64,000 nucleotides of DNA from CAVSIP01 sp963728075 (lineage in GTDB: Bacteria > Actinomycetota > Actinomycetes > JAFAQI01 > DASSKL01): positions 124,001 to 188,000 of the forward strand of contig CAVSIP010000007.1 in NCBI GenBank assembly GCA_963728075.1, given 5' to 3'. This document shows positions 25,540 through 33,123 of the stretch, in pieces (positions within the stretch are counted from its first letter, which is position 1; every line of letters starts with the position of its first letter). The notes under the pieces were generated by a model that did no database searches, was not told the DNA's origin, and saw only the letters and a program-made list of their open reading frames with translations. Made by a program: the position numbers and the translations under genes.

Positions 25540-26490
25540 TCAGGCAGCCACGGGATCGCCCTTGAACACCTCTCGTCGATGCCACCGCACGTGCCGATCA
25601 GCTGGCATCTGTGTACCTGGACGCGGCGCCAATGCGCGGCCATGCAGGTCGTACACGGCGCGACCAGCCGGCGTACGCGCGGTGAACGAGGCCGAAACGA
25701 GGAGCGTGTAGTCATCACTCACGCCCAGCACGCCGCGATCCAGAAGCTTGTGATGTAACGAGCACAGGGCGAGTCCGTTGTCGAGATCGTCCGGACCCTC
25801 ATGGTTGAACCAGCGCACGTGGGCCGCCTCTAATCCCACCGACGCTCCCGCAAGCAGACCGTCGAATCCGCAGAACGCACATTGACGGTCCCAGGCTTCC
25901 AGGACGTCGAGGCGCCAGCCGACGCTTCGCCGGCGCGTCTCAGCGGAAGTCGCAGCCGTGGTTTCGGATGCGTACACCTGGTCTGGATCAAGACCGGCGT
26001 CAACAAGGACGTCCCGCGCCACAGTGCTGGGGAAGTGAGCGTCGACCAGCGACCGAGCGACGCTGACCAACGTGTCAGGGTGGGACGCCAGCTCTCTCTC
26101 GAGCGCCTCTTCCAGCCGGCCGGTCACCTGCTGGTCCCGCAGCGGGGTGATCCTGTCCATCGGCACGTCGTGGTCGAGCACCCACACGCCATCACTGCGC
26201 AGGTGCGTAAACGGATACGCGGCCGACTGAGCCCGTCCTGTCGTGCTGGCGGGACCGTACTCCGCGATGAGATCGGCCAGCCGACCCTCTGCCACACTCC
26301 AAGGAAGCTCGCTCATTCCGGTCCGCGCGAGCTGGCCCAGCGCCAAGAGCACGAGAAGGGGTTTGTGCGGTGCGCGATGACCGCCCGCCTCGTGCTGGCG
26401 CAGTCGCAGAAGGCGGTGCACCGCAGGCTCATCGACCCCCACGTGGAGATCCTGCCAGGAGATGACCTGGCGGTCAGGGCGCTGACACAC
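25540..26490 (-). CDS. SBD-HNH restriction endonuclease (phosphorothioate-reading type)
   Basis: 316 residues. The N-terminal part matches the sulfur-binding domain of ScoMcrA-like enzymes: RAPHKPLLVLLALGQLAR and AAYPFTHLRSDGVWVLD. The C-terminal HNH nuclease has CAFCGFDGLLAGASVGLEAA, HVRWFNHEGPDDLDNGLALC and SLHHKLLDRG, with zinc cysteines and catalytic histidines in place. Such enzymes cut phosphorothioate-modified and sometimes 5-methylcytosine DNA, so this is a modification-dependent defence nuclease. No dnd modification genes lie in the window, which fits a role against modified incoming DNA. GTG start at 26490 is provisional. Confidence 0.85.
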   Translation of the reverse strand: MCQRPDRQVISWQDLHVGVDEPAVHRLLRLRQHEAGGHRAPHKPLLVLLALGQLARTGMSELPWSVAEGRLADLIAEYGPASTTGRAQSAAYPFTHLRSDGVWVLDHDVPMDRITPLRDQQVTGRLEEALERELASHPDTLVSVARSLVDAHFPSTVARDVLVDAGLDPDQVYASETTAATSAETRRRSVGWRLDVLEAWDRQCAFCGFDGLLAGASVGLEAAHVRWFNHEGPDDLDNGLALCSLHHKLLDRGVLGVSDDYTLLVSASFTARTPAGRAVYDLHGRALAPRPGTQMPADRHVRWHRREVFKGDPVAA

Positions 26491-26538
26491 CGCAACTTGC
26501 AGCGCACCTGTTCGCGCCTCACCGCGCCGGTCTTCAAA

Positions 26539-26556
26539 TCTTGCGAATCTTGCGAA
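26539..26556. repeat. Tandem TCTTGCGAA operator-like repeat
   Basis: Two adjacent exact 9-mers. The same 9-mer occurs in tandem at 35665 ahead of another antitoxin gene. Also contains TGCGAA, the hexamer arrayed near the right element end. Confidence 0.5.
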
Positions 26557-26569
26557 TTGCGCCTAGCCT

Positions 26570-26581
26570 CCTCCTAGGAGG
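26570..26581 (+). promoter_or_regulatory. Palindrome CCTCCTAGGAGG covering the ribosome binding site
   Basis: A perfect 12-bp palindrome whose right half is the AGGAGG Shine-Dalgarno of the gene at 26591 (9-base spacing). Pairing with the anti-Shine-Dalgarno CCTCCT could mask the site; the small loop makes intramolecular pairing weak, so protein binding or dimer pairing is as likely. Confidence 0.4.
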
Positions 26582-26590
26582 TGGGCGGCC

Positions 26591-27076
26591 ATGAGCGGTG
26601 CGCAGGAGCAGACGGTTCTCCCTCCGAAGGACGCGGAGGCGCTGGCCGAGATCGAGACGCTCCTGCGGTCGAAGGCGGCTGAAGTGAGGTTGGCCGGCGG
26701 CGAGAGTGAGGCCGTGGTGCCGGAAGAGCTTCGTGCCCTGATGACGACCGTGGTCATGGCGCTCCGAGGAGGGCAGGCAGTCACACTCGCTCCGCACGCC
26801 CTTCGCTTGACGACCCAGCAGGCGGCGGGCCTGCTCGGCGTGAGCCGGCCCACGCTGATCAAACTGCTCGAAGAAGGCAAGATCCCGTACGAGACGCCGA
26901 ACCGGCATCGACGGATTCAGCTCAGTGATCTGCTGAGCTACCAAGCCACCCGCCGGGGTGAGCGTCGCGAGACGTTGCGCGATCTGACCCGTGATGCCCA
27001 GGAGCTGGGCACCTACGACAAGTCGGCCGAGGACTACGAAGCAGCTCTGGCCGAGGCACGATCGACGCGCGCGTGA
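26591..27076 (+). CDS. Excisionase-type HTH antitoxin, apparently without its toxin
   Basis: 161 residues. The central HTH (LTTQQAAGLLGVSRPTLIKL, LEEGKIPYETPNRHRRIQLS) and the flanking helices are of the kind that precedes a PIN-domain toxin gene in many actinobacteria. No PIN gene follows: the next 104 bp carry no supported gene, only a short fragment reading TYAALFHSSVAEAFDDAVGV. So this is either an orphan antitoxin or a stand-alone regulator. Strong AGGAGG upstream and two TCTTGCGAA repeats suggest autoregulation. Confidence 0.72.
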   Translation: MSGAQEQTVLPPKDAEALAEIETLLRSKAAEVRLAGGESEAVVPEELRALMTTVVMALRGGQAVTLAPHALRLTTQQAAGLLGVSRPTLIKLLEEGKIPYETPNRHRRIQLSDLLSYQATRRGERRETLRDLTRDAQELGTYDKSAEDYEAALAEARSTRA

Positions 27077-27180
27077 CAGACGTACGCCGCCCTGTTCCAC
27101 TCGTCCGTGGCGGAAGCCTTCGATGACGCCGTCGGCGTCGGCTGAGAGCAGATCTCCGTAGGGCGTGATGAGGTTGCCGC

Positions 27181-28491
27181 ATGAGGGACGACGTACGGGA
27201 ACTCGTCGACCGGCTCGCTAAGTCGCGATCCTTCGCCTGGCTGCGAGTGATCGACGATGCGCGGCTCGAGGAGCCGGTCGAGGTGGAGGACGCCGCGTCC
27301 GAGATCGTCGAGCCGTATCGCTGGCTGCTGGCGTGCCTCGGTGACGGGGTGAAGCTGACCCAGGCCGGCTACCTGCCGCCGGCGATCGTCAACGGGGCGA
27401 TGGCCGCGCTCGGCTGGGAGACCGAGTGGATCGGCAAGGGGAACCGCGAGGACCTGACCGTCCCGGTGCTGGACCTGCGCGAGTCGGCTCAACGGTTCGG
27501 GCTCGTCCGCCGCTACCGCGGGCGGCTGCTCGTCACCGTTGCGGGCCGCAAGCTGGTAGACCCGCAGGCGTTGTGGTGGCACCTGGCGGAGCGCCTGCCG
27601 GACGCGCGGTCGGAGGCCGAGCGGCATGGCGGCATCGCTTACCTGCTGCTGACGGCAGCCGGTCGGCCACGGGACGACGTGCTGCTCGCGGAGGCGCTCG
27701 CGATCCTCGGCTGGCGCGACCGCAGCGGCATGCCCGTCACGGACATCGGTGCGTTCAGCCTCGCGCGCGACACGTGGGCACTTTTCCGTCGCCTCGGTGT
27801 GCAGCCGGACAAGGACCGGTGGGACGACCCCGAGCCTGTCCCTACGGTGGCGGGCGTCCGGCTGGCGAGAGCCGCTCTCATCGGTCGTGGCCCCGCCAGG
27901 AGCCAGCCGCAGCCGAGCTCGCGCCCGCGCACCGAGGCGGTGACGTTCACGATCAGCTTGCGGGACATCGACCCACCGATCTGGCGGCAGGTCGTGGTGC
28001 CGGCGTCGCTGACGCTGCGGCAGCTGCGCGCGGTGATCCAGACCGCGATGGGCTGGCAGGACTACCACCTGCACATGTTCGACGTCGACGGTGTGCTCTA
28101 CGGCGACGTGGAGGAGATCGAGACGGCGCCGCTCGGCGACGGGGAGACGTTCACCGTCGGCGAGGCGGCCCGCGTGGGCGAGTTCAGCTACGAGTACGAC
28201 TTCGGTGACAGCTGGCATCACGACATCCGTGTCGACGACGTCAGCCCCAGCGTCGGGACCGACACCCCGCGTGTCGTCGCCGGCGCCCGTAACTGCCCGC
28301 CGGAGGACTGTGGCGGGCCATGGGGTTACGCCGATCTGCTCGACGCCCTGGCCGACCCGCAGCACGAAGACCACGACCAACTGCTCGAGTGGGTCGGCGG
28401 GGAATGGGACGCCGAGGCGTTCGACATCGACGCGACGAACGAGTTGCTCGCCCTCTACGACCGGCACACCCGCATGCGTCCCGCGGACTGA
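27181..28491 (+). CDS. Plasmid pRiA4b ORF-3-like domain protein
   Basis: 436 residues. The C-terminal 180 residues match the pRiA4b_Orf3 fold known from IS1096 TnpR and plasmid genes: FTISLRDIDPPIWRQVVVPA, LRAVIQTAMGWQDYHLHMF, FSYEYDFGDSWHHDIRVDD and NCPPEDCGGPWGYADLLDAL. The N-terminal 240 residues are a helical region (VDRLAKSRSFAWLRVIDDAR) common to long forms. Function is unknown; the family travels with mobile DNA. It lies between the orphan antitoxin and the DUF234-type ATPase. Confidence 0.82.
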   Translation: MRDDVRELVDRLAKSRSFAWLRVIDDARLEEPVEVEDAASEIVEPYRWLLACLGDGVKLTQAGYLPPAIVNGAMAALGWETEWIGKGNREDLTVPVLDLRESAQRFGLVRRYRGRLLVTVAGRKLVDPQALWWHLAERLPDARSEAERHGGIAYLLLTAAGRPRDDVLLAEALAILGWRDRSGMPVTDIGAFSLARDTWALFRRLGVQPDKDRWDDPEPVPTVAGVRLARAALIGRGPARSQPQPSSRPRTEAVTFTISLRDIDPPIWRQVVVPASLTLRQLRAVIQTAMGWQDYHLHMFDVDGVLYGDVEEIETAPLGDGETFTVGEAARVGEFSYEYDFGDSWHHDIRVDDVSPSVGTDTPRVVAGARNCPPEDCGGPWGYADLLDALADPQHEDHDQLLEWVGGEWDAEAFDIDATNELLALYDRHTRMRPAD

Positions 28492-28506
28492 CCGAGAGCA
28501 GCCCGC

Positions 28507-29880
28507 TCAACCGCTGCGGAAGATGTCGGCGGCAGTGACGGCGAACAGGTCGGCTGGTGCGTTGGTCACCGACTCGCGTGCCCCTACCGCGTAGCGCAGG
28601 GTCGCCGGCTCGTCGACGAGCCAGCCCGCCTTCTCGGCCAGGTCGGCAAGCACCCGTCGTGCGTCGACGCGGGTGGACCACTTCACCTCTCCGACCATGA
28701 CGACCCGTCGGGACCGGCCGGCCAGCACGACCGCGTCGATCTCGGCGGGCGGGTTGTCGCGCCACCAACGCCCGACCGCGACGATGTCCTTCTCCAGGCG
28801 GCCCGCGGCGGCCTCGGCGCGCATGTGGTCGCGGAAGGCCTGCTCGTACGCCGGGCCGAGCTGGTCGTCCAGCGACTGGACGAGCACCGGCAGGATCGAC
28901 TCGCCGAGCCCGCGGTCGATCTCGGCGCGGTAGCGGCTGAGCAGCCCGAGGTAGAAGGCCAGGAAGTTGTCGGTGATTCGGTAGATCCGCCGTCGGCTGC
29001 TCGGCTTCTCGGTCACCGGCTGCAGCCGTTCGATCAACCGCAGCTCGATGAGCCGGTCGAGCGTGCGGGCCGGTTCGGTGCGTAGCTGGTCCTTGATCTC
29101 CTGGTGCCGGGTCTTGCCTGCCGCGATCGCGTGCAGGACTGCAGCCGGGTGCTCACCGGCCTCAACCTCCGTGGCAAGCACCAGCTCCCCTTCGGTTAGC
29201 AGCGGCGCGCCCGGCCGGCAGGCCAGCGCACGCAGGTTCTGCTTCACCGAGCCGCGCTGGTCCCACCACGACAGGTAGAGCGGCATCCCGCCGACCAGCC
29301 CGTACACCAGCGCCCGGTCGGGCGCGGAGAGCCGCCGCAGCATCGCGGCTGCCTCCGCCGGCGTGAACGGCTGCAGGTGCAGGGTCAGGTCGAACCGGCC
29401 GTACAGCGGAGCGCGCTGTTCCTGCAGCGCCGTCATCGTGCGTACGGCGGAGCCGCACAGCAGCAGCCGCAGCTTGCTGCGCGAGCCCACCCGGTCCAGG
29501 AACGCGCGGATGACCCCGGGCAGCTCCGGACTGGTGCCGACCAGCTCGGGAAACTCGTCCAACACGACGAGGAGCGGCTCGCGCCCAGCCTCGTCGGCGA
29601 GAGTGTCCAGCGCGTCGTCCCAGTCGGTGAACGGGCGAGACTGCAGGTTCCGCGTGCCGGCCGAGACGTTGGCCGCCTGCCGGGAAAGCAGCGCCAGCTC
29701 GCCGGCCCTGCTACGTCCCGCGCCGGTGTGGAACACGGCGCGGCGCCCCTCGGCGAAGCGTTGGATCAGCGCAGTCTTGCCGACCCGGCGGCGCCCCCAG
29801 ACCATGGCAGCGCGCGCCGCCGGACGCGCGAACCACGCCTCGAGTGAGGCGAGCTCGCTCTCCCGATTCACGAAGTCCAC
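28507..29880 (-). CDS. AAA+ ATPase with C-terminal DUF234 nuclease-like domain
   Basis: 457 residues. P-loop GRRRVGKTALIQRF at about 29-42, Walker B LLVVLDEFPELVG near 102, sensor region LRLLLCGSAVRTM, then a winged helix (DRLIELRLIERLQPVTEKP, YRITDNFLAFYL) and the DUF234 C-terminus with EIDAVVLAGRSRRVVMVGEV, K as the ExK of a PD-(D/E)XK-like fold. These STAND-like ATPases are frequent in genomic islands; a role in defence or addiction is inferred. The start ATG at 29880 is preceded by the dyad CTTACGT-AAC-ACGTAAG. Confidence 0.85.
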   Translation of the reverse strand: MDFVNRESELASLEAWFARPAARAAMVWGRRRVGKTALIQRFAEGRRAVFHTGAGRSRAGELALLSRQAANVSAGTRNLQSRPFTDWDDALDTLADEAGREPLLVVLDEFPELVGTSPELPGVIRAFLDRVGSRSKLRLLLCGSAVRTMTALQEQRAPLYGRFDLTLHLQPFTPAEAAAMLRRLSAPDRALVYGLVGGMPLYLSWWDQRGSVKQNLRALACRPGAPLLTEGELVLATEVEAGEHPAAVLHAIAAGKTRHQEIKDQLRTEPARTLDRLIELRLIERLQPVTEKPSSRRRIYRITDNFLAFYLGLLSRYRAEIDRGLGESILPVLVQSLDDQLGPAYEQAFRDHMRAEAAAGRLEKDIVAVGRWWRDNPPAEIDAVVLAGRSRRVVMVGEVKWSTRVDARRVLADLAEKAGWLVDEPATLRYAVGARESVTNAPADLFAVTAADIFRSG

Positions 29881-29898
29881 GCGCCACCGCCTGCACTC

Positions 29899-29983
29899 AC
29901 GTCCGACGTAACTTACGTAACACGTAAGCTAGCATGGCAGCGACTCGAGGGCAGCACCAGCTCACGTCCTACGTAACTTACGT
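29899..29983. promoter_or_regulatory. Duplicated ACGTAACTTACGT motif and dyad upstream of the ATPase gene
   Basis: ACGTCC-G/T-ACGTAACTTACGT occurs at 29899 and again at 29964 (65 bp apart). The first copy carries a perfect dyad CTTACGT-AAC-ACGTAAG at 29912-29928. Likely operator for the leftward ATPase gene or element-end protein sites. Confidence 0.5.
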
Positions 29984-29995
29984 GGTGCGTGACCT

Positions 29996-30017
29996 CGTAC
30001 AGCTATCCGTACAGCTA
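29996..30017. repeat. Right element-end copy of the paired CGTACAGCTA repeat
   Basis: Identical over 22 bp to 14228-14249. In the excised circle the two copies would flank the att core, as arm-type sites do. Confidence 0.55.
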
Positions 30018-30037
30018 TGGGGGTGCGTGCAAGGGTG

Positions 30038-30098
30038 TTCGCAAGAGTTCGCACTCGTCCGTGACCTGCGAAGACGCACTTCTGCGAACCCCTGCGAA
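30038..30098. repeat. Mirrored array of TTCGCA/TGCGAA hexamers next to the right att
   Basis: TTCGCA at 30038 and 30048, then the complement TGCGAA at 30067, 30083 and 30093. The outer pairs are each 10 bp apart (one helical turn) and face one another. One more copy lies at 14176 near the left att. Candidate integrase or excisionase binding sites. Confidence 0.5.
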
Positions 30099-30111
30099 CA
30101 GCCCCAAGATC

Positions 30112-30155
30112 ACTACGGATCAGAAGGTTGGGGGTTCGAGTCCCTCCGAGCGCGC
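30112..30155 (+). repeat. Right attachment site copy (44 bp)
   Basis: Exact duplicate of 14126-14169; a tRNA-Arg 3' fragment with no 5' half. It marks the right end of the element. Confidence 0.93.
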
Positions 30156-30383
30156 CCACTCCGATTCCCCTTGTGACCAGGGAAGACGCGCGGGGACGGG
30201 GGACGGTGATGAGCCCCCGTTACCCGGCCGGGACACACAAGCCAGGCTCCTAGGACACACAAGGGGCACCGACCGCCCCGCGCCCGTCGGCGCCACCGAC
30301 ACCAGCCGGCCGCGGTTGCGCCCGTCGGAGCGGCCCGGACGGGTCGCGGCCATGACGACGACCCACGAGCAGGGCGGGCGCTG
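30156..30383. other. Short spacer between the right att and the accessory genes
   Basis: No gene supported. CTAGGACACACAAG and GGGACACACAAGCC form a degenerate direct repeat around 30231-30262. Confidence 0.3.
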
Positions 30384-30701
30384 ATGGCCCCCCGTCGCAA
30401 GGGCCCCGGCAAGCGCTGGTCGGCCACCTCCACCGTCGAGTGGCGCGACCGCACAGGCGCCACCCTCACCCGCACCCGGACCGCCGACACGGCCCCGGCC
30501 GGCGCGGCCAAGGCGCGCGTGCACTACCGCCTGGACGGCAGGTCGAAGAAGGCCACCGTCACCGGTCCCGACCTCGCCGGTCGGGTGGCGGCCCTGCAGG
30601 CCCTGCTCGCCGCCGCCTACGCCGCCGACTGGCCCGCCGACGAGCGCGGCCGCCCGGTCCCGCCGGCGCCCCCGCCGGCCGCGGTGCCGCCCGCCCGGTG
30701 A
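30384..30701 (+). CDS. Small protein translationally coupled to an integrase remnant
   Basis: 105 residues: basic N-terminus (MAPRRKGPGKRWSATST), a central segment VEWRDRTGATLTRTRTADTA and ALQALLAAAYAADWP, and a proline-rich end. I do not recognise a domain. Its stop overlaps the GTG of the following integrase fragment by 4 bp (GTGA), so it was part of an integration module. Confidence 0.55.
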   Translation: MAPRRKGPGKRWSATSTVEWRDRTGATLTRTRTADTAPAGAAKARVHYRLDGRSKKATVTGPDLAGRVAALQALLAAAYAADWPADERGRPVPPAPPPAAVPPAR

Positions 30702-31100
30702 CCACGGCCGCGTCCCGGCGGGGTGCCGGGACCGGCGGGGCCACGGTGGTGCCGCTGCGCCCGGCCGCGCCGCCACCCCTGGCCGGGCCGGCGGGCCTGC
30801 CGGCGACCGGCCGGGTCGACCACGCCTCCGACGTGGCGAGGCTCGCCCGCTGGTACGGCAACCACGCCCGGACCACGAAGAAGCGCCCGGGGCGGCGAGA
30901 GGTCGCCCACCACGACCGGCAACTACGACAGCAACCTGGACTTCTTCGTCGACCATGCCCGCTACCAGGCCGGTGACCCCCGCCTGGACGTGCTCGGGGT
31001 CCCCGCGGGCACGCCGATGCGCTGCGCGGACCCGGACACCGGTGTCAACGAGCGCGACCTCGTCCTGCTGCTCGAGCTGCGTGCCACCACCAACCTGCAG
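30698..31100 (+). pseudogene. N-terminal remnant of a second tyrosine integrase
   Basis: Begins with GTG at 30698. The first part reads RVDHASDVARLARWYGNHAR; near 30895-30905 the frame shifts and continues TTTGNYDSNLDFFVDHARYQ, then NERDLVLLLELRATTNLQ. This looks like the SAM-like core-binding region of actinobacterial integrases. The catalytic domain is missing: the sequence runs straight into the HipA-like gene. It is the remains of another element that used the same tRNA end. Confidence 0.6.
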
Positions 31101-31151
31101 TGCGCGCGGCCACGCCAAGCGGCCTCGTGGATAAAGGACGCGGCGAGCGGG

Positions 31152-32063
31152 GTGGTCTGGTCGGTTCCCGCCTTTCCGGTTCGCGACGTCAGCGGGTGGG
31201 CGGAGAGCCGGGTCGAGCAGATGGGCAGCAAGGCGAAGGTCTGGCTCGAGCAACCCGGTGGCTCCCAGTGGCTGTACAAGTACGCCCGTTCGGATGGCGC
31301 GGGTCGGCTCTACGGGGACGACTGGGCAGAGGTGCTGGCGTACCACCTGGCACAGCTCGTGGGAGTCCCTGCGCCACTCGTGGAGTTCGCAGAGCGCGAC
31401 GGAGCTCGTGGCATCGTGTGCCGGCTGATGAACGATCCCGATGCCGAGGAACTCGTGCACGGGAACGAACTGCTCGGTGACGCGACGCCGAACTACGACC
31501 CGACCCAGCTACGTGAGCATCCGCTCTACACGGTCCCCGCAGTGGAGGCGGTGCTACGGGACAGCCTGCCGCCAGCGTCACCACCTGAGCTCGAGTCGTT
31601 CGACGGGTTCGATGTCTGGGCGGGGTACCTGCTGTTCGACGCCTGGATCGCCAACACCGACCGTCACCATGAGAACTGGGGCGTCCTGGTTCACCGGCGG
31701 ACCGGGGCCGTCACTTTGGCACCTTCGTTCGACCACGGATCCAGCCTCGGCTTCAACGTGATGGCCGAGCAGCTGTCAAGGCTGCTCGCAGATCCTCAGC
31801 AGATGAGGGGGTGGTGCGGTCGCGGTCGCAGCAAGCACTTCGCGGGACGTCCTCGGCTGCTCGATGTCGCCGTCGAGGCCCTGAGCAGCGCGACGCCTGC
31901 CGCAGCGGCCCACTGGCGCGGGGTGCTCGAGGCCGTCGAACCCAGGGTGTGGCGTCGCACACTCCAGCGGGTTCCGGCTGGGAAGATGTCGGAGGGGTCG
32001 CGTACGTTTGTTGATCAGGTTCTCGAGATCAACAGAGGGAGGTTGTTCGATGCCAGTTGGTGA
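31152..32063 (+). CDS. HipA-like kinase
   Basis: 303 residues from GTG at 31152. The N-terminus (PVRDVSGWAESRVEQMGSKA) and WLYKYARSDGAGRLYGDDWA with its lysine fit the ATP-binding lobe of HipA-related proteins. Catalytic segment: FDAWIANTDRHHENWGVLV (Asp in the DRHHEN loop) and the metal-binding Asp in LAPSFDHGSSLGFN. Probable serine/threonine or other protein kinase; target unknown. It overlaps the next gene, which carries a HIRAN domain, by 14 bp. The region just upstream is integrase debris, so the promoter is unclear. Confidence 0.75.
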   Translation: MVWSVPAFPVRDVSGWAESRVEQMGSKAKVWLEQPGGSQWLYKYARSDGAGRLYGDDWAEVLAYHLAQLVGVPAPLVEFAERDGARGIVCRLMNDPDAEELVHGNELLGDATPNYDPTQLREHPLYTVPAVEAVLRDSLPPASPPELESFDGFDVWAGYLLFDAWIANTDRHHENWGVLVHRRTGAVTLAPSFDHGSSLGFNVMAEQLSRLLADPQQMRGWCGRGRSKHFAGRPRLLDVAVEALSSATPAAAAHWRGVLEAVEPRVWRRTLQRVPAGKMSEGSRTFVDQVLEINRGRLFDASW

Positions 32064-32835
32064 GCTGACCGCATCACCATCGACCTCCTCGACGGTCGAT
32101 GCGCGCCGCCTGTTCCTGGTTTGGCAGGACCCGGAGACGCGTGCATTCGCGCCCGTCGGTGCGCTGGTCCGTGAGCCGGGCGGAGCGTACGCGTTCCGCT
32201 ACATCCGCCGTGCCCTCGAACTCCACGAGTTCCGGCCACTGGCGTCATTCCCTGAGCTGGACCAGATCTACCGATTCTCGCAACTACCGCCGTTCTTCGA
32301 GAACCGGATCATGTCGTCGCGCCGTCCGGACTACGCGGCGTTCATCGCGACGCTCGACCTTTCGCTCGAGGACGCCACACCGTTCGAGGTGCTCGCCCGC
32401 ACCGGGGGCGGTCGGGCCACGGATACCTTCCATGTGGTCGCCGACCCTGAGCGACAGGCAGACGGTTCGCTCATTACCCGGTTCCTTGCCCACGGGCTGC
32501 GGTACCTGAGTGGTGCTGATGAGCGGGCAGCGGCGCTCGTGCCCGGTCAGCGGCTGCTACTGCGCCGGGAGCCGACGAACCCGGTGAACCCCCGGGCCCT
32601 GCTCATGGATGCGGCTGACGACGAGCCGGTTGGGTACGTGCCGGACTGGATGCTCCCGTACGTCTATGACCTGACGAGCCAAGATCCCGGTCATGCGCTG
32701 ATCGTTGAGCGCGTCAACCCGGCGGCGCCGGTTCATCTGCGACTTCTGTGTCGGCTTGAAGCGATTCCTGAGCCCGGGTACCGACCGTTCTCCACAGGCG
32801 AGTTCTCGTATGTCTCGCGGGGCAACACAGCATGA
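32050..32835 (+). CDS. HIRAN domain protein, partner of the HipA-like kinase
   Basis: 261 residues from ATG at 32050. The first 130 residues (RRLFLVWQDPETRAFAPVGA, YAFRYIRRALELHEFRPLAS) resemble the N-terminal part of HipA-like or restriction-associated proteins. The C-terminal HIRAN domain reads TRFLAHGLRYLSGADERAAA, LRREPTNPVNPRAL and EPVGYVPDWMLPYVYD; HIRAN domains bind DNA 3' ends or damaged DNA. The 14-bp overlap implies translation coupling with the kinase. A role as antitoxin or DNA-sensing subunit is inference. Confidence 0.75.
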   Translation: MPVGELTASPSTSSTVDARRLFLVWQDPETRAFAPVGALVREPGGAYAFRYIRRALELHEFRPLASFPELDQIYRFSQLPPFFENRIMSSRRPDYAAFIATLDLSLEDATPFEVLARTGGGRATDTFHVVADPERQADGSLITRFLAHGLRYLSGADERAAALVPGQRLLLRREPTNPVNPRALLMDAADDEPVGYVPDWMLPYVYDLTSQDPGHALIVERVNPAAPVHLRLLCRLEAIPEPGYRPFSTGEFSYVSRGNTA

Positions 32836-33123
32836 TCAGGCCATCCACCCCTGCCACGCGGGCCTCGGCGATCTCTCCTGTCGTCCTGCCTGACGCGTGC
32901 GCTAAAGCAGATCGACGCGGCGCTCAGTCGATAGGTCTGCCACGTCTGCTCTCGGTGGGCAAGGGGGAGTCTCCCGCGCCACCCTGGGCGATTCCCCACC
33001 GAGCGCGGATGCGGCCCGAGGCCGCGGGCCTCGATGGGTCATGACCCACACTGTACGACGGGGCACTGACAACGAAGCCGGATGCCAAGACTCCAGTCCC
33101 GACATCGGATCCTGCAGCCTCAC
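32836..33123. other. Convergent spacer with no gene seen
   Basis: Between the HIRAN gene and the GIY-YIG gene. I find no supported coding sequence; GGGAATCGCCC-type GC-rich hairpins may terminate both. Confidence 0.3.

Larger units (their letters stand above)
14126..30155. mobile_element. Integrative element (about 16 kb) inserted in tRNA-Arg(ACG)
   Basis: Bounded by two identical 44-bp copies of the tRNA 3' half (14126-14169 and 30112-30155). The full tRNA stays at the left end. It encodes a tyrosine integrase and excisionase in the middle and a cargo of toxin-antitoxin, FRG, HEPN, helicase and nuclease genes. No replication, conjugation or capsid gene is recognisable, so it is probably a mobilisable genomic island rather than a conjugative element or prophage. 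Parts (15.5-17.9 kb) are visibly less GC-rich than the flanks. Confidence 0.9.

Noticed and set aside
27034..28467. Minus frame opposite the pRiA4b-like gene
   Set aside because: Shadow frame; the plus strand shows the domain.
14126..30155. Prophage or conjugative element
   Set aside because: No capsid, terminase, relaxase, FtsK/TraB or replication gene is visible.
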